Positions 43,601 through 50,969 of a stretch of DNA of 64,000 nt are shown here, in pieces. A program made the translations under genes and the position numbers. Source of the stretch: an uncultured Christensenellaceae bacterium (GTDB taxonomy: Bacteria > Bacillota > Clostridia > Christensenellales > Borkfalkiaceae); NCBI GenBank assembly GCA_910587005.1, contig CAJULB010000004.1:124001-188000 (forward strand). The letters are read 5' to 3'. Numbering within the stretch: the stretch's first letter is position 1; each line of letters begins with the position of its first letter. The notes under the pieces were generated by a model. That model saw only the letters and a program-made list of their open reading frames with translations. It did not search any database and was not told the origin of the DNA.

Positions 43601-43766
43601 AGAACGTTCCGCCCACTTCCGCGCAGACGGTACGCTCGGCGGCAAGCGAAAGCCTGTCCTCGCAAAAAATTACCGTCCTTTTGCGTTTTTCTTCGTTTTT
43701 CTTAACTATGTTTTTCAGTTTTTCAAGCGCGGTGGAAAGCGCCGCGCAGTTAACCGCTTTAATCAT
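40629..43766 (-). CDS. addB: ATP-dependent nuclease subunit B (AddB), P-loop missing
   Basis: 1045 residues. Partner of AddA in end resection. C-terminal nuclease VRVIDYKTGNIDASASKYY with QLPLYLL near 900-935, and the iron-sulphur cysteines: one near 705 (FACPYLSFIRQGLKV) and three at the end (CKYCKAGGSCGFAV). The N-terminus starts MIKAVNCAALSTALEKLK and lacks the G-x-S/A-G-S-G-K-T loop found there in Bacillus AddB, which is tied to Chi response. The ATG at 43766 lies 6 bases after TATAAT, so the mRNA may be leaderless. Confidence 0.92.
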   Translation of the reverse strand: MIKAVNCAALSTALEKLKNIVKKNEEKRKRTVIFCEDRLSLAAERTVCAEVGGTFLTSVYTFARFLSAEAGKAENVLSAQGSAMAVRRIIEEHKNELKLFKKLSSAGAAQSVYDTIALLYSSRISAEDVKNAAQGGGVLGGKLHDLAIIYSAYESYLKDSGFTDRNGYLKQLAPIIENSAKIRGSSVIFLGFQAFTCTVTECARAAFSAAESVWGLFIGGAEDIYVNEACAAFLSAAKDFGGAETELITGERNAEAEALRTGLFNPESFYRAPVESERVHLYEAQDGEEELEFIAASIKKHVLDGDERYAKISVMLPDMDVSERLLSRVFKRYRIPYYADRQLALSEHPLCDFIINYILCVTAGCRPSDVDGIIASPFFLADRADKDIFRNYALRLAAFRGGVKRAPKKEICEELGFDFGAVERVRVKFLEGLALLPANGGSSGICGGIKALLAHFKTEEKLKTLAEEFRDERPAAAQFNARAYDAVLSVLGEAETLIGAQTPLKEFVKILKSGFSAMKISLIPPKSDAVFVGDLAATANTGSEVVFAVRLTGDVPGASSDCALLTDREIAALEGVNLNISPKIRQVNARRRETVALNVCAFRKHLYLTYPTSADGEEKGKSEIILYTQAIFTNAEGEHLKPAQIKKYEKSAVYAPYYCSELLPAVRYLQKSVSGAETDSVYEVLCRKGYKQNADSALEKTVKRNISGGQKLYLSYGSISPTALETYFACPYLSFIRQGLKVREREEGAVRAVDTGNFIHSVLQDLAPETGVTDSENEFEIRARALAEDKLKKPPYSSLADSKSGQYTAGGLIEEAVKVSKGMYAQLKNSAFSVFATECAGEVTLDGGVKIYGRIDRVDQSGDMVRVIDYKTGNIDASASKYYAGAKLQLPLYLLSASEGKRAVGAYYFPAAVEYRDRQDGIFRLQGFMDGSDDVVSASDSNVKPKGKSDFVEAYLGVKKIDSAMTSEDFTAFLEYSRLVAGKGAGEMIAGNVTPSPAADTCKYCKAGGSCGFAVGRDGAERKTGSVKCSQIAALVKSVKGETNE

Positions 43767-43772
43767 AATTTG

Positions 43773-43781
43773 ATTATAACA
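43773..43781 (-). promoter_or_regulatory. Extended -10 promoter of addBA
   Basis: TGT-TATAAT (43781-43773) on the minus strand, with 6 bases to the addB ATG. No convincing -35 and no Shine-Dalgarno. Confidence 0.6.
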
Positions 43782-43822
43782 CAAACTTATTGCAATTTTA
43801 AATATTTTATGGCATAAAAGTT

Positions 43823-43857
43823 TTTACAATTTAATTTTCGTGTGGTATAATACCACA
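43823..43857 (+). promoter_or_regulatory. Promoter with 17-bp palindrome over the -10 box
   Basis: TTTACA (43823-43828), 17-base spacer, TATAAT (43846-43851). The sequence TGTGGTATAATACCACA (43841-43857) is palindromic around a central base and exactly covers the -10. This is a likely repressor operator for the lipoprotein gene at 43880. Confidence 0.65.
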
Positions 43858-43879
43858 TATAAATTTTTAAGGAATAAAT

Positions 43880-45058
43880 ATGAAAAAACCCTTTTATATA
43901 CTTGCCGCGGTACTCGCGGCGGGTTGCGTTGTGTGCGCAAGCGGCTGTAAAAGTTCATTCAAAAACCTTGCGGTATTGAGCTCCAACTGGTATTCTGGAA
44001 CGGGTTACGACGGTTTTCAGCCGACAATCTGCAAAGACCATGAAAGCTTTACCGAAGTAGTCGGCGCGGAGAAAATTACCTACAAGGTCACGCACGAGCC
44101 TTTGAGCGAAAGCTATCGGAACAAGTATTACTCGGTATCCTACGGCGACGGCGCTACTTACACTACCGAATTTTACGCGGACAAGTTTAACGCGGAAAGC
44201 ATATCGGGCTTCCCCGCAGAATACAAAACCGCTTACGCCGAAGCGGGCGCAATTACCGCATATTATTACAGAACCGAGCTTATTATACCCGAAGTTACCT
44301 TCACGCTGAAAGCAAACAAAAGCCACGAAGAACAGACCGAAGTGTTTAAAAACGAAAACCATATAGTTACGGAAAGCTGGTTTTTATCTGTTAAAGACTA
44401 TTTGCGCCCCCTCTATTCCAAACAGACGGTAAAAAGCGTTTCGCCGAATATGTTACAGCCCTCGGAGCTGAAAGACGGCGCGGCGTATAAAAAATACGAC
44501 AGGGTTTACGAAAACTTTTACAGTTACAGCGGTTCGGCGGTGACGACGGTTACAACCGACAATCTTGCGCAAGGCGAACAAACAAAAACGGCGGAAGTTT
44601 CCCTTGCAAAAGCAAAAAACTCGCTTTTCGATTTAAATATGCTCGATATTTTGGCGCGCGCGCAAAATCTTGCTACGGGAAGCGGTCTTTCGCAGTTGGT
44701 AAGTCTGTATATCCCCAAAAGCGGAAAGATTGAAAACTTCAATTTCGCAGGCTCGACAGCCGCGCTTGTAAACGGCGAAGATGAATTGAAACAGCTTAAA
44801 AGCGACCTTGAAACAAAGCTCGGCGTAAAGGGACTTTATATCCCCAACGACAGCGGTTTGCAGACGGTTGCGGTAAGCTTCCACTACAACAACAAACATT
44901 CGGGCGGCTCGCAAACGTACTGGTTTGCCGCTATAAACGACAAGCGCAACAACACCGGCAGAGCGACCATGCTTAAACTTTCACAGCCGATATCTTACAA
45001 CCTCGGCGCTGTCAGCTACACGCTTGAAAGCTTTGAAAGCACTCTTTGGAACGGTTGA
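43880..45058 (+). CDS. Lipoprotein of unknown function
   Basis: 392 residues. Signal peptide with lipobox Cys23 (CASGCKSS). The mature part is Tyr-rich and mostly predicted beta (KYYSVSYGDGATYTTEFYA, TAYYYRTELIIPEVTF), with a helical stretch near 250-275. No known domain or catalytic motif recognised. It stands alone between two terminators, with a promoter whose -10 lies inside a palindrome, so it is probably induced under a specific condition. It shares lipoprotein character but no visible sequence similarity with the gene at 51045. Confidence 0.75.
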   Translation: MKKPFYILAAVLAAGCVVCASGCKSSFKNLAVLSSNWYSGTGYDGFQPTICKDHESFTEVVGAEKITYKVTHEPLSESYRNKYYSVSYGDGATYTTEFYADKFNAESISGFPAEYKTAYAEAGAITAYYYRTELIIPEVTFTLKANKSHEEQTEVFKNENHIVTESWFLSVKDYLRPLYSKQTVKSVSPNMLQPSELKDGAAYKKYDRVYENFYSYSGSAVTTVTTDNLAQGEQTKTAEVSLAKAKNSLFDLNMLDILARAQNLATGSGLSQLVSLYIPKSGKIENFNFAGSTAALVNGEDELKQLKSDLETKLGVKGLYIPNDSGLQTVAVSFHYNNKHSGGSQTYWFAAINDKRNNTGRATMLKLSQPISYNLGAVSYTLESFESTLWNG

Positions 45059-45076
45059 TTTTAATTATAAAAACGC

Positions 45077-45107
45077 GCGCCCCGCGGACGAAAAGTCCGC
45101 GGGGCGC
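45077..45107. terminator. Bidirectional terminator
   Basis: A perfect 13-bp stem GCGCCCCGCGGAC / GTCCGCGGGGCGC with a GAAAA loop, followed by seven T on plus. It separates the lipoprotein and dehydrogenase genes. Confidence 0.9.
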
Positions 45108-45134
45108 TTTTTTAACATTATTAACTTTTTAACC

Positions 45135-46082
45135 TTATTGATTTACAACGTTCTGCGGTTTGCCGTTTAAAAACGCTTTTAAATTATCCGCCGCAATTTT
45201 TACAAGTCTTTCGCGCGTTTCCAGCGCAACCCACGCAACGTGCGGGGTTATGTAACAGTTTTTCGCAAGGCGCAAGGGGTTATCCACCGCCATCGGCTCC
45301 ACGTCCACCGTATCGAGGCAAGCGCACGCGATTTTTCCGCTGTTCAGCGCCGAAGCCAGCGCCTCCTCGTCCACAAGCCCGCCACGCGCAGTATTTATAA
45401 GCACGGCGTTCTTTTTCATAAACGCAAGCGTTTCTTTATTAATCATTTTTGCCGTTACCTGCGTTAGAGGACAGTGCAGAGAAATTATATCGCAGGTTTT
45501 AAGCATTTCCTCGAAGCTTACAACCTTATACGGGCTGTCCTTCGGCACGGTCCGCGTGCAAATTCTGACGTCCGCGCCGAACGCTTCCGCAATTTTCGCA
45601 ACCTTTTTGCCTATATTTCCGTAACCGTAAATTCCGAAAACTTTTCCGCTCAACTCGTATGTGGGATAGGGCGAATAGCTGAAAGATTTGCTCTTTATCC
45701 AGTCGCCCTTAGCAACGGACGAAGTGTATTCCCCTATTTTTCCGTAATAGTTCAAAAGCAGTGCAAAGACGTGCTGGCTTACCGAATTTGTGGAATAGTC
45801 GGGCACGTTGCAAACCGTTATACCGCGCTTTCTGCACTCCTCCGTGTCCACAACGTTATAACCCGTGGCAAAAGTGCCTACGTATTTAAGCTTAGGGCAC
45901 GCGTCAAGCAATTCTCCGTCAACAATAACCTTATTTACAAGCAGTACGTCGCAATCGGAAGCAATCGCTATAATTTCTTCGCGCGGAATTTCGCCGAAGT
46001 ACTTCACTTCCCCTAATTTTTCAAATGCCGATAAATCCAAATCGCCGTTCGTCATTCCGCTTGTGCTTAATGCTATTTTCAT
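45135..46082 (-). CDS. D-2-hydroxyacid dehydrogenase
   Basis: 315 residues. NAD-dependent reduction of a 2-keto acid, hydroxypyruvate/glyoxylate or a related acid. NAD site GIYGYGNIGKKVAKIAEAFG near 146-165. Catalytic Arg in NTARGGLVDEEAL near 233, Glu in LDTVDVEP near 262 and His in YITPHVAWVAL near 280. Closest in style to glycerate dehydrogenase (HprA). GGAGG precedes the ATG. It is followed upstream by two small genes on the same strand. Confidence 0.9.
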   Translation of the reverse strand: MKIALSTSGMTNGDLDLSAFEKLGEVKYFGEIPREEIIAIASDCDVLLVNKVIVDGELLDACPKLKYVGTFATGYNVVDTEECRKRGITVCNVPDYSTNSVSQHVFALLLNYYGKIGEYTSSVAKGDWIKSKSFSYSPYPTYELSGKVFGIYGYGNIGKKVAKIAEAFGADVRICTRTVPKDSPYKVVSFEEMLKTCDIISLHCPLTQVTAKMINKETLAFMKKNAVLINTARGGLVDEEALASALNSGKIACACLDTVDVEPMAVDNPLRLAKNCYITPHVAWVALETRERLVKIAADNLKAFLNGKPQNVVNQ

Positions 46083-46109
46083 TCGTCCTCCTGCGTGCGG
46101 TTTTTCCGT

Positions 46110-46505
46110 TTAACCGTTTTTAGCACGTTTTCCGCTTTTAGTTATTTCATAACTCAACTTTATCAACTGTTTAATCTCATCTTCCGGCATATCTGATGCA
46201 ATTACTACCGAAATCCAGTGCGTTTTGCTCATATGATATGAAGGCAACACCCATTCGGGGTACTTTTCCCGCAAAAACAACTGCAAATCGGGCGGACATT
46301 TTAAATTAAGCACGGTTTCCCCGTCCTCCGCCTCGACGCCGTACCTCAAAAAAAAGCTTTTCGGCGCTTTTATTATCAGCCCGAACCACTTTTTATTGTC
46401 CGAACGCCTTAAAACCCGCGAATAAAAATCACCCTCCCAAGGGCAGTCGTGCGATGTATGCGCAAGGCTTTCAACGTATTCGATTATTCCGTCGTAACTA
46501 ATCAT
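46110..46505 (-). CDS. MmcQ/YjbR family protein
   Basis: 131 residues. MmcQ/YjbR fold (CyaY-like, DNA-binding-like). Conserved blocks SHDCPWEGDFYSRVLRRSDN, KKWFGLI, VLNLKCPPDLQ, PSYHMSKTHWISVV and LIKLSYEITK. Function unknown across the family, often linked to stress or repair. It overlaps the next upstream gene by 4 bases. Confidence 0.88.
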   Translation of the reverse strand: MISYDGIIEYVESLAHTSHDCPWEGDFYSRVLRRSDNKKWFGLIIKAPKSFFLRYGVEAEDGETVLNLKCPPDLQLFLREKYPEWVLPSYHMSKTHWISVVIASDMPEDEIKQLIKLSYEITKSGKRAKNG

Positions 46506-46780
46506 AATAATTCAAAAGTGAAATTATCTTCGCCGAGGCTCGTTTCCCGCGAAAATTCCGCCGTACTATCCCCGCCGTCCAGCACGAAATAGTGCGCGTC
46601 AGCCCCTTCCATAAGGCGGAAGCACACCGCACCGCCGATAATTTCGTCAATAATTATTCTGAAAAACGGCAGACGGAAAATTTCGTCAAGCAGATATTCG
46701 CCCTTTGCAACGTGCAAAAGCTGTTCGCCGCCGTATTCCGTGTCGTTTGCAACCGAATTTACGGTTACTTTAAGCTCCAT
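46502..46780 (-). CDS. Hypothetical small acidic protein, leaderless start
   Basis: 92 residues, soluble, predicted beta-rich, no family recognised (YGGEQLLHVAKGEYLLDEIF near 16-35). It is coupled to the MmcQ/YjbR gene (ATGA overlap). No ribosome-binding site. On the minus strand TTGCAT (46815-46810), a 17-base spacer and TAAAAT (46792-46787) place the transcript start at or next to ATG 46780. Confidence 0.7.
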   Translation of the reverse strand: MELKVTVNSVANDTEYGGEQLLHVAKGEYLLDEIFRLPFFRIIIDEIIGGAVCFRLMEGADAHYFVLDGGDSTAEFSRETSLGEDNFTFELL

Positions 46781-46786
46781 AAAGCC

Positions 46787-46815
46787 ATTTTAACAAATAT
46801 ACGGCAAAAATGCAA
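46787..46815 (-). promoter_or_regulatory. Promoter giving a leaderless mRNA
   Basis: TTGCAT, 17-base spacer, TAAAAT; 6 bases separate the -10 from the ATG at 46780. Confidence 0.65.
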
Positions 46816-46834
46816 CAAAATTTTGATTTGGGTA

Positions 46835-46863
46835 TTTACTATTGAAAAATCAGGTGTTATAAT
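46835..46863 (+). promoter_or_regulatory. Promoter of the sugar kinase gene
   Basis: TTTACT (46835-46840), 17-base spacer, TATAAT (46858-46863). It diverges from the promoter at 46787-46815. Confidence 0.75.
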
Positions 46864-46891
46864 TAAAATACAAAATTTTCGGGGGGAAATA

Positions 46892-47932
46892 ATGTCTAAA
46901 ACCATAAATAATATCAAATTTATAACCATGGGCGAGCTTTTGCTAAGACTTTCGCCCCCCAACTACGAAAAAATACGCACCACCGACGAATTCAAAGTAA
47001 CCTACGGCGGCGCCGAGGCAAACGTAGCGGCTTCGCTTTCCAACCTCGGCATAGACGCGTCTTACTTCACCGTCGTGCCGGACAGCTCTATCGGCAAGGC
47101 GGCTATAAGGTATTTAAGAAGCAACGACGTGCACTGCTCGCCGTGCATTTACGCGCCCAAAGGCAGAATGGGCATATACTTTCTTGAAGAGGGCTTCGGC
47201 GTGCGTTCGTCCAAAGTAACTTACGACAGAAAGGATTCCGCTTTTGCGGTTTACGATTTTGCAACGGTAGACTTTAAAAAGAAGCTTGAAGGCTTCAACT
47301 GGCTGCATCTTAGCGGAATTACGCCCGCGCTTTCGCAAAACTGCCGCGATTTGATTATGTACGCGCTTAAAGCCGCAAACGAAATGAAAATTACCGTCAG
47401 CTTTGACTGCAACTTCCGCTCCGCACTGTGGGGCTGGCAGGAGGCGCGCGACTGCATAACCGAATATCTGCCCTATATCAACGTGCTTTTCGGGGTTGAG
47501 CCGTTCAATCTTTTGGGCCCCGACGGAAAAGATTTGAAGGACGGACTTTCAATGAACCCTTCCTACAAGGAACAGGACAGAGTTTTCCGCGAAATCAGCA
47601 AGCGCTATCCAAATATCCGCGCAATCGGCAGACACGTGCGTTACGTTCATTCAGGCAGTGAAAACAGCCTTAAAGCCTTTATGTGGTATAACGGAGAAAC
47701 GTATGAAAGCCGCACCTTCCGCTTTAATATTTTAGACCGCGTAGGCGGCGGCGACGCGTTTGCAAGCGGTATGATTTACGCGATTATGCGCCAAATGAAA
47801 GCCGAGGACATAGTGAATTTTGCTGTTGCCGCGTCGGTTATAAAGCACACGATGCACGGCGACTTTAATATAACGGACGACGAAGAATCCATAATTAAGT
47901 TAATGAACCAAGAATACGAGATAAGAAGATAA
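46892..47932 (+). CDS. kdgK: PfkB-family sugar kinase, probable 2-keto-3-deoxygluconate kinase
   Basis: 346 residues. Phosphorylates a sugar acid with ATP. Ribokinase fold: start ITMGELLLRLSPPNYEKIRTTDEFKV cut by the family's YGGAEANVAASLSNLG substrate motif (about 42-58), and the anion-hole/catalytic-base motif RVGGGDAFASGMIYA near 285-300 with Asp as base. Sequence style fits 2-dehydro-3-deoxygluconokinase. No aldolase (Eda) or uronate genes lie nearby, so the substrate is inferred. A GGGGGG ribosome-binding site decides the ATG at 46892. Confidence 0.85.
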   Translation: MSKTINNIKFITMGELLLRLSPPNYEKIRTTDEFKVTYGGAEANVAASLSNLGIDASYFTVVPDSSIGKAAIRYLRSNDVHCSPCIYAPKGRMGIYFLEEGFGVRSSKVTYDRKDSAFAVYDFATVDFKKKLEGFNWLHLSGITPALSQNCRDLIMYALKAANEMKITVSFDCNFRSALWGWQEARDCITEYLPYINVLFGVEPFNLLGPDGKDLKDGLSMNPSYKEQDRVFREISKRYPNIRAIGRHVRYVHSGSENSLKAFMWYNGETYESRTFRFNILDRVGGGDAFASGMIYAIMRQMKAEDIVNFAVAASVIKHTMHGDFNITDDEESIIKLMNQEYEIRR

Positions 47933-47950
47933 ATTTTGTTTAATAATCGA

Positions 47951-47987
47951 ACCCGCGCGAAATTGCGTCTGCAATTTCGCGCGGGTT
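47951..47987 (+). terminator. Terminator of the sugar kinase gene
   Basis: A 16-bp stem ACCCGCGCGAAATTGC / GCAATTTCGCGCGGGT with a 4-base loop, then TTTTTTCTC. Confidence 0.92.
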
Positions 47988-47997
47988 TTTTCTCATA

Positions 47998-48178
47998 AAA
48001 CAATCAGCTTCTTCACTGCGTTCAGAATGACACATAAAAATATAGTTAAAACCTGTCATACTGAGCCTTGCAACATATTAAAACGTTGTCACGCTTACGC
48101 TTGCCGCGTGTTGAAACCTGTCATGCTGAGCCTTGGCAAAGCATCTGATTGTCCTGACCGATTGTCATTCTGAACGCT
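47998..48178. repeat. Decayed cluster of family 1 repeat arms (E)
   Basis: Contains CAATCAGCTTCTTCACTGCG with TTCAGAATGACA, TGTCATACTGAGCCTTG, TGTCATGCTGAGCCTTGG with CAAAGCATCTGATTGTCC, and TGTCATTCTGAACGC. At least three partial copies lie side by side. Confidence 0.7.
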
Positions 48179-48186
48179 TGGTTTAC

Positions 48187-48286
48187 TGTCATTTCGAGCG
48201 TAACGCAGTGAAGTCGAGAAATCCCCCCGTGCAAACGCATAAGACTTTGGGATTTCTCCGCTCGCTTACACTCGGTCGAAATGACA
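48187..48286. repeat. Palindromic repeat, family 2, copy 1
   Basis: 100 bp: TGTCATTTCGAGCG ... GTCGAGAAATCCCC, a centre with GCATAAGACTTTGGGATTT, and CGGTCGAAATGACA. A second copy lies at 57436-57526. Same design as family 1 but different arms. Confidence 0.85.
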
Positions 48287-48291
48287 ATTAC

Positions 48292-48331
48292 CCTACCCCC
48301 TGCCTACGGCGGGGGGATTAAGGGGGGTGGG
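48292..48331. repeat. Family 3 C/G-run palindrome
   Basis: ACCCCCTGCCTACGGCGGGG with GGATTAAGGGGGGTGGGC. It directly abuts the family 2 copy, as at 57377-57590. Confidence 0.65.
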
Positions 48332-48535
48332 CTATCTATCCCTACCCACAAGCTCGTCCAAAGATATACCGTAAAAGTCTGCTAATTTTACGCAAAAATC
48401 AATATTAGGCAAAACCGCACCGCTTTCCCAACGGCTTATATTCTGGTGCGACGTGCCTACTCTTTTTGAAAGCTCTAATTTTGTTATACCCGCAACTTCT
48501 CTTTGATATTTTAACGCTTCGCCGTAATTTTTCAT
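48332..48535 (-). CDS. XRE-family transcriptional regulator
   Basis: 67 residues, a single helix-turn-helix (Cro/C1 type; AGITKLELSKRVGTSHQNIS as the HTH core, then RWESGAVLPNIDFCVKLADF). No effector domain. ATG 48535 has GGAG at proper spacing; the longer frame to 48595 runs into the operator region. It diverges from the gene at 48632, with two similar palindromes between, so it most likely represses that gene and itself. Confidence 0.88.
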   Translation of the reverse strand: MKNYGEALKYQREVAGITKLELSKRVGTSHQNISRWESGAVLPNIDFCVKLADFYGISLDELVGRDR

Positions 48536-48561
48536 CTTTTTATCTCCGCAGATACATTTAC

Positions 48562-48611
48562 GCACAAATTTGTGCAAAATGCTTGACTTGCACAATTATG
48601 TGCACTATACT
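48562..48611 (+). promoter_or_regulatory. Promoter with two XRE operators
   Basis: TTGACT (48583-48588), 17-base spacer, TATACT (48606-48611). A perfect GCACAAATTTGTGC lies at 48562-48575. A near copy, GCACAATTATGTGC (48590-48603), fills the spacer between -35 and -10. Centres are 28 bp apart. A dimeric HTH repressor bound there would shut the plus-strand promoter. Confidence 0.75.
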
Positions 48612-48631
48612 TGAATAAAGACGGAAACATT

Positions 48632-48910
48632 ATGAATTACTCGATTATCAAAGAAATGTTTGCGGGCAACCGCGGAAACTGCGACAAAATCAAGCAAAGC
48701 GAACGTTATGCCGAAATTGCCAACAAAATAAGCGGTATAATAATCAAAATAACGGCAAGCCAGAACGAAAGCGAGCGAAAAGCCTTACTTACAGAACTTA
48801 ACTGTTTGCAAGGCGAGCTTGAAGCGGAAGTTGCAAGCGAAAACTATACCGAAGGCTTTAAAACGGGTCTTTTGGTTGCTTTGGAGGCAAATTCCGAAAT
48901 TAAACATTAA
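48632..48910 (+). CDS. Small protein, DUF6809-like, paired with XRE regulator
   Basis: 92 residues, soluble, helical. SERYAEIANKISGIIIKITA, then a Leu/Glu-rich helix and the ending SENYTEGFKTGLLVALEA. It resembles the DUF6809 family of small clostridial proteins often found with helix-turn-helix genes and mobile elements. Function unknown. ATG 48632 is chosen over an upstream TTG because the promoter's -10 ends at 48611. Could be a regulatory partner or an anti-repressor; no toxin motif seen. Confidence 0.7.
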   Translation: MNYSIIKEMFAGNRGNCDKIKQSERYAEIANKISGIIIKITASQNESERKALLTELNCLQGELEAEVASENYTEGFKTGLLVALEANSEIKH

Positions 48911-48937
48911 AACACAATCTACCTTTTTATAACAAAG

Positions 48938-48972
48938 CCCCCGCCCGCAGACTTTTCGTCCGCGGGCGGGGG
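48938..48972. terminator. Bidirectional terminator
   Basis: A 15-bp stem with one A-C mismatch (CCCCCGCCCGCAGAC / GTCCGCGGGCGGGGG), TTTTC loop. It separates the small-protein gene from the converging oxidoreductase gene. Confidence 0.8.
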
Positions 48973-48992
48973 TATGTTTATTAATATTTACA

Positions 48993-50219
48993 TTATTCTT
49001 TGGGCAGTTTCTGCAAATACTCGTGCATGGCGGCGGCAACGCGTTTGGAAGTTTCAACCGCTTCCACAACAGTCTTTGCGCCTTTCACAACGTCGCCGGA
49101 GGCAAACAGCCCCGCGCGCGTAGTTTCGCCGTTTTCGCTTATTTTCGCAAGCCCGCGCTGATTCACTTCCAGCCCCTCGGTCTGCGTCAAAATCAGGTTC
49201 GAAGGCTTTTGCGAAACGCAAATCATAACCGTATCCGCCTGCATAAGCTCGGGCTTATCGGAAACGGAAACAATGCGGTGCTCCCCGTCGCAGACGGTGT
49301 CTGCAAACATAACTCCGTCGTCGGTAATTTCCACGGGCGCCTTGTTGTAAACAAACTTTGCCCCCTCTATTTCCGCATACTCCTTTTCTTCTTCGCTTGC
49401 GGTGTAGCGGTCGCTGCGCACCACGATTTTAACGTCCTTAACGCCTCGGCGCAACGCCGTACGCGCCACATCCATTGCAACGTTGCCCGCGCCGATAATT
49501 ATTAAGCTGTTGCCGAGGTGAAAGCTGTCGGGGCGCTCTAAAAAGTGCACGCCGTAATGCACGTGACCAAGCGTTTCACCCTTAATATTCAGCGCAATGG
49601 GCCAGGTAACGCCCGTGCCTATGGAAATCGCCTTAAAACCGTCGCGGAACAGCTCTTCCACGCCGAACGCTTTGCCGATAGTTACGTTATATTTGATTTT
49701 TACGCCCAGCTGGCGCAGAAGTCTTTCATACTTGTCCACAATAGACTTCGGCAGACGGAATTCGGGAATACCGTAACGCAAAACCCCGCCTATTTTCATT
49801 TTGGATTCGAAAATAGTCACGTCGTAGCCCAGCTGAGCCATTTTTATTGCAATGGTTATACCCGCAGGCCCCGCGCCGACGACCGCAACCTTTATGCCGT
49901 TGGGCTCCGCCTTTTCAAGCGCAAGACTGTCAAGGTATGCGGACGAAACAAAGTTTTCTATCGAGCTTACTTCCACTGGCTCGCCTTTAATTCCCCTTAC
50001 GCAATGCCCCTGACACTGGTCGCCGTGGTTGCATACGATAGAGCAAACGACCGAAAGCGGGTTGTTTTCGAAAACCATTTTGCCCGCTTCTTTGATTTGT
50101 CCGTTCAAAAACATAGAAATCATTTGCGGAATGGGCGTGTTGACGGGGCAACCCGTCCTGCACAGCGGTTTTTTACAGTTTAAACATCTTTTCGATTCGG
50201 CTATTACGTTATGAGCCAT
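48993..50219 (-). CDS. GltD/NfnB-type NAD(P)-dependent FAD oxidoreductase
   Basis: 408 residues. N-terminal iron-sulphur cysteines CLNCKKPLCRTGCPVNTPIP (about 13-32) and CSIVCNHGDQCQGHCVRG near 59-76. FAD site VAVVGAGPAGITIAIKMAQ near 112, NAD(P) site IIIGAGNVAMDVARTALRRG near 245. It matches the small subunit of glutamate synthase and the large subunit of the bifurcating transhydrogenase NfnAB. No GltA large subunit and no NfnA partner is next to it, so the electron partner is not known. Slightly shorter than GltD (about 460). Confidence 0.88.
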   Translation of the reverse strand: MAHNVIAESKRCLNCKKPLCRTGCPVNTPIPQMISMFLNGQIKEAGKMVFENNPLSVVCSIVCNHGDQCQGHCVRGIKGEPVEVSSIENFVSSAYLDSLALEKAEPNGIKVAVVGAGPAGITIAIKMAQLGYDVTIFESKMKIGGVLRYGIPEFRLPKSIVDKYERLLRQLGVKIKYNVTIGKAFGVEELFRDGFKAISIGTGVTWPIALNIKGETLGHVHYGVHFLERPDSFHLGNSLIIIGAGNVAMDVARTALRRGVKDVKIVVRSDRYTASEEEKEYAEIEGAKFVYNKAPVEITDDGVMFADTVCDGEHRIVSVSDKPELMQADTVMICVSQKPSNLILTQTEGLEVNQRGLAKISENGETTRAGLFASGDVVKGAKTVVEAVETSKRVAAAMHEYLQKLPKE

Positions 50220-50264
50220 ATTAAATTTTCCCCATATATTATATCATTTCGAGCGTCTTTTAAC

Positions 50265-50423
50265 TGTCATTCTTAGCGTAAGCGTAAGGAGTGGAGCGAC
50301 GGAATAGCGATTGTTACGCGTAGCGTCAATCGCGTCAGAATCTGGAAGCAGTAAGCGCAAACCAAAAAGCCTTAACCCGCGTTGTAAGCCACAACCAGAT
50401 GCTTCGGCAAGCCTCAGCACGAC
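50265..50423. repeat. Expanded family 1 repeat (copy F)
   Basis: Starts TGTCATTCTTAGCGTAAGCG and ends AACCAGATGCTTCGGCAAGC with CTCAGCACGAC. The spacer again has GCGCAAACCAAAAAGCC. About 50 extra bases (TTGTTACGCGTAGCGTCAAT region) enlarge it to 159 bp. Confidence 0.75.
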
Positions 50424-50457
50424 GCGTTTCAAAGCAAACGCAAGGCATATATGCGTT

Positions 50458-50877
50458 TTACAGCGCTTTCTTTATTTCCTCAATCATTTCGGCGTACTCC
50501 TCGTCCGTTAAATACACCTTTTGCGGGTTCATCTGGAATATTCCGCCCCACTCGTCGCCGCCCTTGTATTTAGGGCACAAATGCATATGCAAATGACAGC
50601 CCGTATCGCCGTACGCGCCGTAATTAAGCTTATCGGGCTTGAAAACCTTGTGAATTGCATTTGCCGCGCGGTTCACGTCCGCAAAAAACGCGTTGCGCTC
50701 CCCGTCCGAAATATCCACGATTTCGCTGACGTGGTCTTTATACGCAACAATGCACCGTCCGCGTTTGGACTGTTCTTTGAACAGAATAAGCTGGCTTACC
50801 GACAAATCGCAGATATAAATGCCGAACTTTGCAAGCGGTTCGCCGTGAACGCAGTAACCGCAGTTATTATCTTTCAT
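50458..50877 (-). CDS. HIT-family nucleotide-binding hydrolase
   Basis: 139 residues. Histidine-triad protein: active-site H-L-H-M-H in TGCHLHMHLCPKYKGGDEWG near 90-105. N-terminal CGYCVHGEPLAKFGIYIC has CxxC plus Cys that could bind zinc. Acts on nucleotide phosphoramidates or dinucleotides; exact substrate unknown. Terminal FQMNPQKVYLTDEEYAEMIE is typical of the Fhit/HinT-like group. Confidence 0.9.
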   Translation of the reverse strand: MKDNNCGYCVHGEPLAKFGIYICDLSVSQLILFKEQSKRGRCIVAYKDHVSEIVDISDGERNAFFADVNRAANAIHKVFKPDKLNYGAYGDTGCHLHMHLCPKYKGGDEWGGIFQMNPQKVYLTDEEYAEMIEEIKKAL

Positions 50878-50969
50878 AATTATTCCCCCGTTTGGAAAAT
50901 TTTAACAGCACTATTTTAGCACACGCTAATGCGATTTTCAATAGCAAAATAAAAATGCTACGAAAAAAA

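Noticed and set aside
47998..48331. CRISPR array or tandem gene remnants in the repeat-rich gap
   Set aside because: Units are palindromic, irregularly spaced and shared with distant gaps; there is no regular repeat-spacer pattern and no cas gene.
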